A stretch of 36,416 nt of DNA. Origin: JAICKN01 sp036491415. Its GTDB lineage: Bacteria; Acidobacteriota; Terriglobia; Terriglobales; Acidobacteriaceae. Location of the stretch: positions 1 through 36,416 of the forward strand of contig DASXCC010000208.1 of the NCBI GenBank assembly GCA_036491415.1. The letters run 5' to 3'. Below the pieces are notes generated by a model, which made no database searches, had not been told where the DNA came from, and saw nothing but the letters and a program-made list of their open reading frames with translations. Below, piece after piece: positions 8,394 through 16,066 of the stretch (position 1 is the first letter of the stretch; every line of letters begins with the position of its first letter). Both the position numbers and the translations under genes were made by a program.

Positions 8394-9220
8394 TCACCTG
8401 TCCCCGTCGTTATAGGCGCTTGTTCGCCTGCCTGGCTCTGTTAATGGGCATCGGCGGCGCCTCAATTGCCGGCTGCGCACAGGGAGGCCCCCCGCTTTTG
8501 ACGGATGATCCGGGAACTCCCGGCAATGGGAACTGGGAGATTAATCTCGGCTACACCCTGGACCGCACCGTGGATACACACACCTATACGGTTCCGGTTC
8601 TCGACATGAACTATGGCCTGGGACCGCGCATCCAGTTGAATTATCAGGTTCCATATCTTTTGGTAAGCGATCAAGGGCAGCCCTTGCAAAGCGGCCTGGG
8701 AAACTCGCAAGTGGCGGTGAAATGGCGTTTCCTCCAGGGACAAAACTGGAATCTATCCACTTATCCGCGCCTGGAATTCAATAATCCAACGGCTTCGGTG
8801 GACCGGGGTTTAGCAGAGCAAGGCCCGGCTTTCCTGCTACCACTTGAAATCACCAAAAAGGTGGGACCGGTGGATGTGAACTTCGAGGCCGGCTACTGGT
8901 TCTCGCGTCATGCAACCGATCAAGACATTGTCGGGCTGGCATTTGGCCATCAAGCCACCAAGAAACTCGAGGTCCTGGGCGAACTTTATCATTTTGCCAA
9001 CATCCACGGCGGCGACCGCGACGACACCTTTGACGGCGGAGGCCGCTACGAATTCCACCACGGACTTCTATTTCTGTTCATGGCGGGGCGCAGCTTTTCC
9101 GGCCCTTCCAGCGGGCAGTCGCAGTTTATCGGCTACTTTGGCCTGCAGATTCAGATAGAACGTCACCCTCCCGAGGAACCATTGCCTCCAGCGACTCCCA
9201 TCCCCAACCCAATCCATTGA
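8381..9220 (+). CDS. Outer-membrane beta-barrel protein (phenol MetA-like transporter family)
   Basis: A 279-residue exported protein. The N-terminus is basic followed by LFACLALLMGIGGASIAGC, a signal sequence ending in a possible lipobox (IAGC). The mature part is rich in alternating amphipathic strands, with phrases typical of the 'MetA-pathway of phenol degradation' putative transporter family: WEINLGYTLDR, MNYGLGPRIQLNYQVPYLLV, GLGNSQVAVKWRFL, and a barrel-like C-terminal strand FIGYFGLQIQIE. It ends in a proline-rich tail. I use the ATG at 8381; GAGG is directly adjacent to it, too close for normal spacing, so a leaderless message or a TTG at 8375 are alternatives. Divergent from the TetR gene, which may control it. 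Confidence 0.7.
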   Translation: MLYRITCPRRYRRLFACLALLMGIGGASIAGCAQGGPPLLTDDPGTPGNGNWEINLGYTLDRTVDTHTYTVPVLDMNYGLGPRIQLNYQVPYLLVSDQGQPLQSGLGNSQVAVKWRFLQGQNWNLSTYPRLEFNNPTASVDRGLAEQGPAFLLPLEITKKVGPVDVNFEAGYWFSRHATDQDIVGLAFGHQATKKLEVLGELYHFANIHGGDRDDTFDGGGRYEFHHGLLFLFMAGRSFSGPSSGQSQFIGYFGLQIQIERHPPEEPLPPATPIPNPIH

Positions 9221-9343
9221 TATTGCGGCTTTTGAGGAGCGTAAATTCGTGGGAACTGAAAGCCGAGTCTTCGCGTATAAGATTGTGAGCATTCGTAGCG
9301 GTAAACAACGAGTTGTCCAAGTACCCGCTGTTTAGGAGAAGCC

Positions 9344-9826
9344 ATGCGAAACCTGACGAAGATCATTTGCGTTCTGGCAATTTTCTTGCTGCCCGCCTGG
9401 GCCGCGCCGAAGACCAAGCCGGCCGACGACAATGCGATTGTGATTATTTTCAAGGATGGCCATCAGCAAAGCTTCTCCATGGCCGACATCTCCCGCATTG
9501 AATTCAATACTCCAGGACAAGCCGCATCATCCACCGTCGGAGTAAACCGGTTTATTGGAAAATGGACTGTCGGGGAAGGCAATGGCGACACCTTCACGAT
9601 CACGCTGAATCGAGATGGCACCGCTCATAAGTCGATTGGCGCGACTCGCGGAACCTGGTCGGTCGTGGACGGCGAAGCGCACATCAGTTGGAACGACGGA
9701 TGGCACGACATGATTCGCAAAGTCGGCACGAAGTATGAAAAAGTCGCCTATGCCCCGGGAAAATCTTATTCAGACAGCTCCGACAACGTCACTGACGCGC
9801 GGAGAGCCGACGCTGAACCGATCTAG
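9344..9826 (+). CDS. Secreted hypothetical protein with lipocalin-like C-terminal domain
   Basis: A 160-residue protein with a signal peptide (MRNLTKIICVLAIFLLPAWA, cleavage likely after AWA). Residues ~30-55 form a small beta-hairpin segment (IVIIFKDGHQQSFSMADISRIEF), reminiscent of short domains in exported proteins. Residues ~68-140 contain FIGKWTVGEGNGDTFTITL and GTAHKSIGATRGTWSVVDG, a pattern seen in lipocalin-like small-molecule-binding barrels. AGGAGA precedes the ATG. Periplasmic or extracellular. Family not confidently recognised. Confidence 0.7.
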   Translation: MRNLTKIICVLAIFLLPAWAAPKTKPADDNAIVIIFKDGHQQSFSMADISRIEFNTPGQAASSTVGVNRFIGKWTVGEGNGDTFTITLNRDGTAHKSIGATRGTWSVVDGEAHISWNDGWHDMIRKVGTKYEKVAYAPGKSYSDSSDNVTDARRADAEPI

Positions 9827-9854
9827 TTCTTGCGTCCAAGTTCTTGCGTCCAAG
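9827..9854. repeat. 14-bp perfect tandem duplication
   Basis: TTCTTGCGTCCAAG occurs twice back-to-back, starting on the base after the stop codon of the upstream secreted-protein gene. It opens a 362-base stretch without genes (9827-10188), which otherwise holds only the promoter/operator described below and a CATGCGCATG palindrome at 10101-10110. Confidence 0.85.
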
Positions 9855-10027
9855 CGGTGAGCTTGCCACACCAATATATGTCGTTACGGGCAGCTGATGT
9901 CAGCGAGTTTTCACAGTCAACAACTGAGTGAACGGCCCGCGACAGAATTGCATGCAGCTTTATACACCACAATTTCAGGATTGATGGAATTCGAACAACT
10001 CCGCGATGGACATTCTCCTGGTTTCAT

Positions 10028-10079
10028 TTGACCGGTAAACGTAGATACTTGTAAAATTCTTACATACCGACCGGTCGGT
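10028..10079 (+). promoter_or_regulatory. Sigma-70-like promoter overlapped by a TetR-type operator palindrome
   Basis: TTGACC (10028-10033) and TAAAAT (10052-10057) form a near-consensus -35/-10 pair with an 18-bp spacer. The expected transcription start falls at about 10064-10066. The perfect 14-bp palindrome ACCGACCGGTCGGT (10066-10079) begins exactly there, as expected of a repressor site blocking initiation. The ACCGACCGGTCGGT shape is typical of operators of TetR-family repressors (family knowledge). The next gene in this direction is ilvC, 110 bases downstream. The TetR protein at 7703-8290 is a candidate binder, but its own promoter region lacks this palindrome. Confidence 0.55.
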
Positions 10080-10188
10080 TCCTGAGTTATGCCTCTACTT
10101 CATGCGCATGCTCCCGGCAGTGCTTTACAATAAAGGGTTTTCAGTTCAATCAAGTAGGGCATTGACAGGCCCACCTAACGGAGGAAAC

Positions 10189-11202
10189 GTGGCAGCAACT
10201 ATTTTTTACGAGCGGGACGCCAATCCTGGCGCATTGAAAGACAAAACCATCGCGGTATTCGGATACGGCAGCCAGGGGCATGCACAGGCGCAGAACTTGC
10301 GCGATAGCGGTTACAAAGTAATTGTGGGACTCGATCCCGGACGCAAGAGCGCGGCCCAGGCTAAAGCCGATGGCATGGAAGTTCTGGCCCCCGCAGAAGC
10401 GGCGAAGCGCGCGGATTGGATCCACATCCTTACGCCCGATGAAACGCAGGGCGATTTTTTTGAGAAACAGATCAAGCCGCACCTGACCAAGGGGAAGGTT
10501 CTCAGCTTTTCTCACGGCTTCAGCATTCATTTCAAGACCATCGTTCCGCCGAAAGACGTTGACGTGGTCATGATCGCGCCAAAAGGTCCGGGCCATCTGG
10601 TTCGCCGTGTTTACACGGAAGGTCGCGGAGTGCCGGCACTCGTCGCCATTTATCAGGATGCAAGCGGCAAAGCTCTGGAACTCGCACTCTCATTTGCTTA
10701 TGGCATCGGTGCAATGCGCGCTGGCGTTTTGCAGACATCTTTCCGCGAAGAAACAGAAAGCGATCTTTTCGGTGAGCAGACGGTCCTTTGCGGCGGCCTG
10801 ACTTCGCTGATCAAAAAAGGATTTGAGACGCTGGTGGAAGCCGGATACGCGCCTGAGATTGCCTACTTCGAGTGCTTGCACGAAGTGAAGTTGATCGTAG
10901 ATCTGATCTACGAAGGCGGCCTCGCACGCATGCGTTACTCAATTTCCAACACCGCTGAATACGGCGACCTGACGCGTGGCGAACGCGTAGTCGGCGATGC
11001 AACTCGGCAGGCGATGAAGGAAACTTTGCGGCAGATCCAAAGCGGCGAATTTGCCCGCGAGTGGATTGAAGAGAATAAAAAAGGCTGCCCGAACTTCAAT
11101 GCGCTGCGCGAGAAAGAAAAACAGCATCCCATCGAAGTGGTCGGAGAGCAACTCCGCGGCATGATGTCATGGCTGCCCGGCAGCAAAAAAGCTATTGCCT
11201 AG
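10189..11202 (+). CDS. ilvC: Ketol-acid reductoisomerase, class I
   Basis: A 337-residue enzyme that converts acetolactate (or acetohydroxybutyrate) to the dihydroxy-acid in valine, leucine and isoleucine synthesis. The GTG start at 10189 has GGAGG four bases upstream; an earlier in-frame ATG would add 29 atypical residues. The N-terminal Rossmann domain shows GYGSQGHAQAQNL (25-37). The C-terminal knotted helical domain carries the metal-binding signature around FREETESDLFGEQTVLCGG and ECLHEVKLIVDLIYEGG. Length fits class I. The cofactor loop reads VGLDPGRKS (46-54), where NADPH-dependent relatives usually have VGLRPxSKS: Arg is replaced by Asp49 and the phosphate-binding Ser by Arg52. ilvD follows about 200 bp downstream on the same strand; a TetR-type operator lies upstream. 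Confidence 0.95.
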   Translation: MAATIFYERDANPGALKDKTIAVFGYGSQGHAQAQNLRDSGYKVIVGLDPGRKSAAQAKADGMEVLAPAEAAKRADWIHILTPDETQGDFFEKQIKPHLTKGKVLSFSHGFSIHFKTIVPPKDVDVVMIAPKGPGHLVRRVYTEGRGVPALVAIYQDASGKALELALSFAYGIGAMRAGVLQTSFREETESDLFGEQTVLCGGLTSLIKKGFETLVEAGYAPEIAYFECLHEVKLIVDLIYEGGLARMRYSISNTAEYGDLTRGERVVGDATRQAMKETLRQIQSGEFAREWIEENKKGCPNFNALREKEKQHPIEVVGEQLRGMMSWLPGSKKAIA

Positions 11203-11211
11203 TTTGTGTAG

Positions 11212-11231
11212 CGCCGGCGTTTAGTCCGGCG
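11212..11231. repeat. Short GC hairpin repeat after ilvC
   Basis: CGCCGG (11212-11217) and CCGGCG (11226-11231) form a 6-bp stem around an 8-base loop, just past the ilvC stop. It lacks a following U-tract. The sequence resembles a GTAGCGCCGGCG-type dispersed repeat that I believe is common between genes in acidobacterial genomes. Confidence 0.45.
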
Positions 11232-11248
11232 TTGGCTTCTCGCAATAT

Positions 11249-11355
11249 CTTGTCATCGTGAGCGACGACGTGAACTTCTGCCAAGAAGCTCACGTTAAGT
11301 CGAGGAACCTTGCGCTTATCAAAGACAGATGCTTCGCTTCGCTCGGAATGACAAG
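11249..11355. repeat. Dispersed palindromic repeat (REP/MITE-like, ~107 bp)
   Basis: The element is bounded by CTTGTCATCGTGAGCG (11249-11264) and CGCTCGGAATGACAAG (11340-11355), which are inverted copies matching at 13 of 16 positions. The ends have the TGTCATnnnGAGCG form of repeats scattered between genes in many genomes. It contains no open reading frame and fills most of the ilvC-ilvD gap. Whether it moves or acts as an RNA hairpin cannot be told here. Confidence 0.6.
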
Positions 11356-11405
11356 TTCTAAAATGTACGACTAGACCTGACTATCAATTTTCTGAAAGAA
11401 ATTTT

Positions 11406-13082
11406 ATGGACCTCAAACATCGCAGTCGCAATATCACCGATGGACGCGATCAGGCACCAGCGCGCGCCATGTTCAAAGCAATCGGATTTACTGACAGCGA
11501 TCTTGCCAAGCCAATCATCGGCGTCGCCAATACGTGGATCGAAACCATGCCCTGCAACTTTCATCTGCGCCGTTTGTCGGCCAAGGTGAAGGAAGGAATC
11601 CGCGCGGCGGGCGGCACTCCGATGGAGTTCAACACCATCGCGATCTCCGACGGCGAAACCATGGGCACGGAGGGCATGCGTGCGTCGCTGGTGAGCCGCG
11701 AACTGATTGCCGACTCCATCGAACTGGTGTGCCGCGGTCAGCTTTTCGACGCTGTAGTTTGTGTTGTGGGTTGCGACAAAACAATTCCAGCCGCAGGCAT
11801 GGCGCTGGCGCGCATGAATCTGCCAGGCCTCGTTTTATACGGTGGCACGATCGCTCCCGGAAAGTTTCGCGGCAAAGATGTAACGATTCAGGATGTGTTT
11901 GAAGCGGTTGGGGCAAATGCTGCAGGCAAGATGAGCGATGCCGATCTATTGGAAATGGAAAACGTTGCCTGCCCCAACGCCGGCGCATGCGGCGGACAAT
12001 ACACGGCGAACACCATGTCCACAGTCATGGAACTGATTGGACTTTCGCCCATGGGCTTCAACGGCGTTCCAGCCATGGAAGCGCGCAAAGACGACATTGC
12101 TTTCCGCTGCGGCGAAGTTGTAATGAATGCGCTAAAAAAAGGAATTCGTCCGCGCGATATTCTTACCCGCAAAGCATTTGAAAATGCAATCGCCGGAGTC
12201 GCGACAACTGGTGGATCTACGAATGCTGTGCTTCACCTGCTCGCAATCTCCCGTGAAGCGGAACTTCCCTTGCAGATTGACGACTTCCAGAAAGTCAGCG
12301 AGCGTACGCCGCTGCTCTGCGACCTGAAGCCTTCCGGACGTTTCGTTGCCACCGATGTGGACAAGGCCGGAGGCATTCCCGTGATCGCGAAGCGTTTGCT
12401 CGACGGCAAACATGTCGATGGCTCCACGCTGACTATCACTGGGAAAACTTTCGCCGAAGAAGCCAATGCTGCGAAAGAAACTGCTGGACAGGAAGTCATC
12501 GCTCCACTCGATCGTCCTTTGAAGAAAACTGGCGGCTTGGTCATTCTTCGCGGCAATCTCGCGCCGGATGGTTGTGTAGCAAAAATCAGCAGCCATGAAC
12601 GCTTGTCGCATCGTGGCCCCGCGCGCGTATTTGAATCGGAAGAAGAAGCGATGGCCGCAGTCACCGGCAAGAAGATCAAAGCCGGGGATGTTGTCGTAAT
12701 TCGCAACGAAGGTCCCAAGGGCGGCCCGGGCATGCGCGAGATGTTGAGCGTCACCGGAGCGATTGTTGGCGAAGGGTTAGGCAGTTCTGTTGCGCTGCTC
12801 ACCGATGGACGCTTCAGCGGCGCCACTCACGGCTTGATGATGGGCCACGTTGCTCCAGAAGCTGCGCTGGGCGGGCCAATTGCCGCCGTCAAGGAAGGTG
12901 ACACTATCAACATTGATGTCACAAAGCGCGTACTCGAAGTGGAGATCAGCAAAGAAGAAATGGATAAGCGTCTGAAAGAATGGAAGCCACTGCCGCCGCG
13001 CTACACGACCGGAGTCTTTGCTAAATATGCGGCGCTGGTGGCATCCGCAGGCGAAGGCGCGATTACCAAACCACAAAGCTAG
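11406..13082 (+). CDS. ilvD: Dihydroxy-acid dehydratase
   Basis: A 558-residue iron-sulfur enzyme that dehydrates 2,3-dihydroxy-acids to 2-keto-acids, the step directly after IlvC in branched-chain amino acid synthesis. Cluster-ligand cysteines are visible in ETMPCNFH (~50), VGCDKTIPA (~118) and NAGACGGQYTANT (~190). The conserved C-terminal region NEGPKGGPGMREML and LTDGRFSGATHG is present and places the substrate and Mg binding site. Length is normal. ATG start at 11406 has only a weak A-rich ribosome-binding region. The gene follows ilvC on the same strand but is separated by a repeat-rich 200-bp gap, so cotranscription is uncertain. Confidence 0.96.
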   Translation: MDLKHRSRNITDGRDQAPARAMFKAIGFTDSDLAKPIIGVANTWIETMPCNFHLRRLSAKVKEGIRAAGGTPMEFNTIAISDGETMGTEGMRASLVSRELIADSIELVCRGQLFDAVVCVVGCDKTIPAAGMALARMNLPGLVLYGGTIAPGKFRGKDVTIQDVFEAVGANAAGKMSDADLLEMENVACPNAGACGGQYTANTMSTVMELIGLSPMGFNGVPAMEARKDDIAFRCGEVVMNALKKGIRPRDILTRKAFENAIAGVATTGGSTNAVLHLLAISREAELPLQIDDFQKVSERTPLLCDLKPSGRFVATDVDKAGGIPVIAKRLLDGKHVDGSTLTITGKTFAEEANAAKETAGQEVIAPLDRPLKKTGGLVILRGNLAPDGCVAKISSHERLSHRGPARVFESEEEAMAAVTGKKIKAGDVVVIRNEGPKGGPGMREMLSVTGAIVGEGLGSSVALLTDGRFSGATHGLMMGHVAPEAALGGPIAAVKEGDTINIDVTKRVLEVEISKEEMDKRLKEWKPLPPRYTTGVFAKYAALVASAGEGAITKPQS

Positions 13083-13123
13083 TTAAATCACGTAGGGACT
13101 GCCCTCGCCCGTGTCCTGAAATT

Positions 13124-14222
13124 TTACTTCTCATCCCGTCGCATTCGCAGATACGCGCCGATGAACGGCTGGAGATCGCCGTCAATTACGCGGTCCACAT
13201 CGCCAACTTCCGTCTTCGTACGATGGTCCTTGATCATGCGATAGGGTTGCAGCACGTACGACCGTATCTGGGAGCCGAAATCAATATCCAACTTGGAATC
13301 TTCAATCTTCCTTGAGGCTTCCCGCTTTTTCTCCATCTCAAGTTCGTAGATCTTGGAGCGCAACATGCTCATCGCGCGCTCGCGATTTTTGTGTTGCGAA
13401 CGTTCGTTCTGGCAACTGGCCACGAGCCCTGTGGGAATGTGCGTGATTCGCACGGCTGAATCCGTCGTATTGACGTGCTGCCCCCCCTTGCCGCTAGAGC
13501 GATACGTATCAACGCGAAGATCTTCGGGCTTGATGATGACTTCAATACTGTCATCGATTTCCGGGGAAACATAGACGCTGGCAAATGACGTGTGACGGCG
13601 CTTCGCCTGATCGAAGGGGGAAATGCGCACCAACCGGTGCACACCGATTTCGCTGATAAGCAGACCGTAAGCGTATTCACCGTTTACGGCGAAGGTCACG
13701 GATTTTACTCCCGCCTCTTCGCCCGGCTGGTAATCGTAAACAACCGTCGCAAAGCCGCGCTGCTCAGCCCACCGCAGATACATGCGCAGCAACATGTCGG
13801 CCCAATCCTGCGACTCCGTTCCACCCGCTCCGGGATGAATGGTCATGATCGCATTCAAGCGGTCGTTGGGCCCGGAGAGCAGGCTTTCGGTTTCCAGTTT
13901 ATCCACGAGTGCGCGCAAAGCATCAATTTCGCGCCGCAGATCGGCATCAACATTTTCGCCTTCGCGCGCGAGGTCGAAATAAGCAGAAATGTCGTCGCTG
14001 CGACGAACGAGATCGGCCTCGGTAGTCAAAGCATCTTCAAGGCGCTTTTTCTCGCGCATGACCTGCTGAGATTTGGGGGGATTGGACCAGAGATTGGGGT
14101 CCGCTGCCTGCTTTTCAACTTCCGTCAGTCGTTCGCGGCTCTTGACCGGGTCAAAGATACTCCCGCAGGTCGTGGACCTTGTTCTTTAGCGCTGCGTATT
14201 CTTGCTCAAATTCTCCGACCAT
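13124..14222 (-). CDS. prfB: Peptide chain release factor 2, with programmed +1 frameshift
   Basis: RF2 recognises UGA/UAA stops on the ribosome. The first frame starts at the ATG at 14222 and encodes 23 residues (MVGEFEQEYAALKNKVHDLR, then EYL) before an in-frame TGA at 14151-14153. The sequence GGGAG-TAT-CTT-TGA-C is the classic prfB frameshift site: an internal Shine-Dalgarno three bases before CTT and a weak TGA-C stop. Skipping one base continues as DPVKSRERLTEVEKQ through the second frame to the stop at 13124, giving 365 residues, the normal RF2 length. Visible motifs are SPF (ISPFDQAKRRHTS, stop-codon recognition) and GGQ (SSGKGGQHVNTTDSAVR, peptidyl-tRNA hydrolysis). Low RF2 favours frameshifting, so the protein autoregulates. 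The gene starts 5 bases after lnt ends. Confidence 0.96.
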
Positions 14223-14227
14223 AATTT

Positions 14228-15817
14228 CTACGATTTCCTCTTAAAGAATGGCAGTCGCATAAATAGCGCCACTAAAGAAATTATCGCACAGAGGTACGCG
14301 AACCAATCTCCGTGGCGCGTGTAGAAAGTTGTTTTGCTCGAGAGGCCATAATGAGCTTGTAGGACGGTGCGAACCTTTCTCGGCACGCTGGTGACGATCC
14401 GTCCGTAGGGATCGGCGCTGGCGGTCACGCCAGTATTCGTATCCAGCAACAACCACCGGGCATTCTCCACGGCCCGCATACGCGATTGCTTTAAATGCTG
14501 CGCATAAGCGCCACTGTCGCCATACCATCCATCGTTGGAAATGTTCACAAATACCTGGGCGCCGTTCTTGGCAAACTCGCGGACTTCATCAGGAAAGATG
14601 GATTCGTAGCAAATGAAAATGCCCAGCTTTGTGTTTCCCGCCGTCAGAGGATCGCGCGCCTTGCCCGAAGAAAAATCTCCCACTTGCTGTGTGAGTCCGC
14701 CGGCAAAAGAAAATAATCGCTGAAACGGAACATACTCACCGAATGGGACCAGATGAACTTTGTCATAGCGCGAAGTCCATGCGCCCGAGGGCGCGATCAA
14801 AGATGCGGAGTTAAATATCGTCTGCTGTGTTCCTCCGGAATTATGCACAGTAACGTTGCCAGCCAAAATCCAGGTTTGGGTCTGGCGAGCGATTTGGCTG
14901 AGGGGATCGCGGAACTTCGCGTCATTCTCGAAAAATGGCGCGGGAGACTCGGGCCATACGATGAGATCAGGCCGCTTCCCTGAACTGAGGGGCGTTTCGC
15001 TGAGCTGTGTCAGTTCCTGAATCGTGGTCTGGAAATAATCGGGCGTCCAATCATGCTCGTCGATGGCAGGAATATTTTCCTGCACGAGAAGTGCGGTATG
15101 CTCTGCTGGAAAATCCGGCGCGTTCACCAGACTTCCTGCCTGTAGAACAATCGCCGCGCCGATGGCCGCTATCAATAAAGAATTTCTTCTCTCACGCTTC
15201 ACCAGGAAAGCCGTCGCCAATGCGGCATTCACCACTAGAATTTCAAAGGAAAGGCCATAGACTCCGGTAAATGTAGAGATGCGCGAAAGCGGAATGTTAT
15301 CCACCTGCGCAATCCCCAGCAGGTTCCAGGGAAATCCGCTGATGCGCGTGCGCGCGAACTCTATCGCCACCCAAAGCGGAGGAGCAAGTAAGAGCGCATT
15401 GCGGCTAAAGGATTCTCTATCAGCCAATAGAGCGACGGTCAGCCCAAACAGTCCGTGATAGAGAGCAAGATATAGGCAAAATAAAATGAGGACACCCAAC
15501 GCCTCAGGGGCTGTCAGTCCTCCGTATTGGTGCATAGTGTTGTAAACCCAGTAGCAGGTGCCTGCGTACCAGAACATTCCGCAGACGTAGGCAAGCAGGA
15601 ACGCCTGCCACGGTCGCGCAGGCAACAGCTTTCCGCCTTCGGTGAACTGCAAGGTTTCCAACCGGCGTGATCGCAACAACGCCACTAAGAGCGGCGCAAC
15701 GGCAATCCAACTCAGGTAGTAAAGGTTGGGAAGCGGAAAAATGAGGATTTGCAGCGCAGCCGACAACAGAACCAGCAACCAGGCGCTTGGATGTATCTTG
15801 CCCACGTCGTAAAGCAT
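14228..15817 (-). CDS. lnt: Apolipoprotein N-acyltransferase
   Basis: A 529-residue inner-membrane enzyme that adds the third acyl chain to the N-terminal Cys of lipoproteins. The N-terminal ~230 residues hold several membrane segments (WLLVLLSAALQILIF, ALGVLILFCLYLALYHGLFG). The periplasmic nitrilase-type domain has a complete catalytic triad by family alignment: Glu290 in VWPESPAPF, Lys353 in YDKVHLVPFGEYVPF and Cys403 in FICYESIFPD. A last membrane segment follows (WFAYLCAIISLVALFM). ATG at 15817 is preceded by GGTGA. It lies immediately upstream of prfB on the same strand, with a 5-base gap, indicating one transcript. Fits a Gram-negative with a lipoprotein sorting pathway. Confidence 0.94.
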   Translation of the reverse strand: MLYDVGKIHPSAWLLVLLSAALQILIFPLPNLYYLSWIAVAPLLVALLRSRRLETLQFTEGGKLLPARPWQAFLLAYVCGMFWYAGTCYWVYNTMHQYGGLTAPEALGVLILFCLYLALYHGLFGLTVALLADRESFSRNALLLAPPLWVAIEFARTRISGFPWNLLGIAQVDNIPLSRISTFTGVYGLSFEILVVNAALATAFLVKRERRNSLLIAAIGAAIVLQAGSLVNAPDFPAEHTALLVQENIPAIDEHDWTPDYFQTTIQELTQLSETPLSSGKRPDLIVWPESPAPFFENDAKFRDPLSQIARQTQTWILAGNVTVHNSGGTQQTIFNSASLIAPSGAWTSRYDKVHLVPFGEYVPFQRLFSFAGGLTQQVGDFSSGKARDPLTAGNTKLGIFICYESIFPDEVREFAKNGAQVFVNISNDGWYGDSGAYAQHLKQSRMRAVENARWLLLDTNTGVTASADPYGRIVTSVPRKVRTVLQAHYGLSSKTTFYTRHGDWFAYLCAIISLVALFMRLPFFKRKS

Positions 15818-16066
15818 AGCAAATTCACCATCTTGGCTTCGTTATCCGGCAAAACATATCGGATCCATCAATTTTTACAACTATACGAACTTTGAGCGCT
15901 TCGGCTAAGATGACGACAATGGCAATTGTGACAACCATAGGCGTTCGTTTGTTAAAAATGATCTCTGCTGGGGCGCAGGAGCATTTGCAGTGAGTGTTTT
16001 TGCCAGTAGGAAAGCTCTGGTTGCAACAGAAATTCATCCCTAAACGAGACCAAACGAACCGACAGC

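Noticed and set aside
10162..10167. TTGACA as a -35 box before ilvC
   Set aside because: No -10 box follows at suitable spacing before the start codon; a better promoter lies at 10028-10057.
10102..10188. N-terminal extension of ilvC from an upstream ATG
   Set aside because: The added 29 residues do not match the family, and a strong GGAGG precedes the GTG at 10189.
11249..11355. Insertion sequence
   Set aside because: No transposase and only ~107 bp long; it is better described as a dispersed palindromic repeat.
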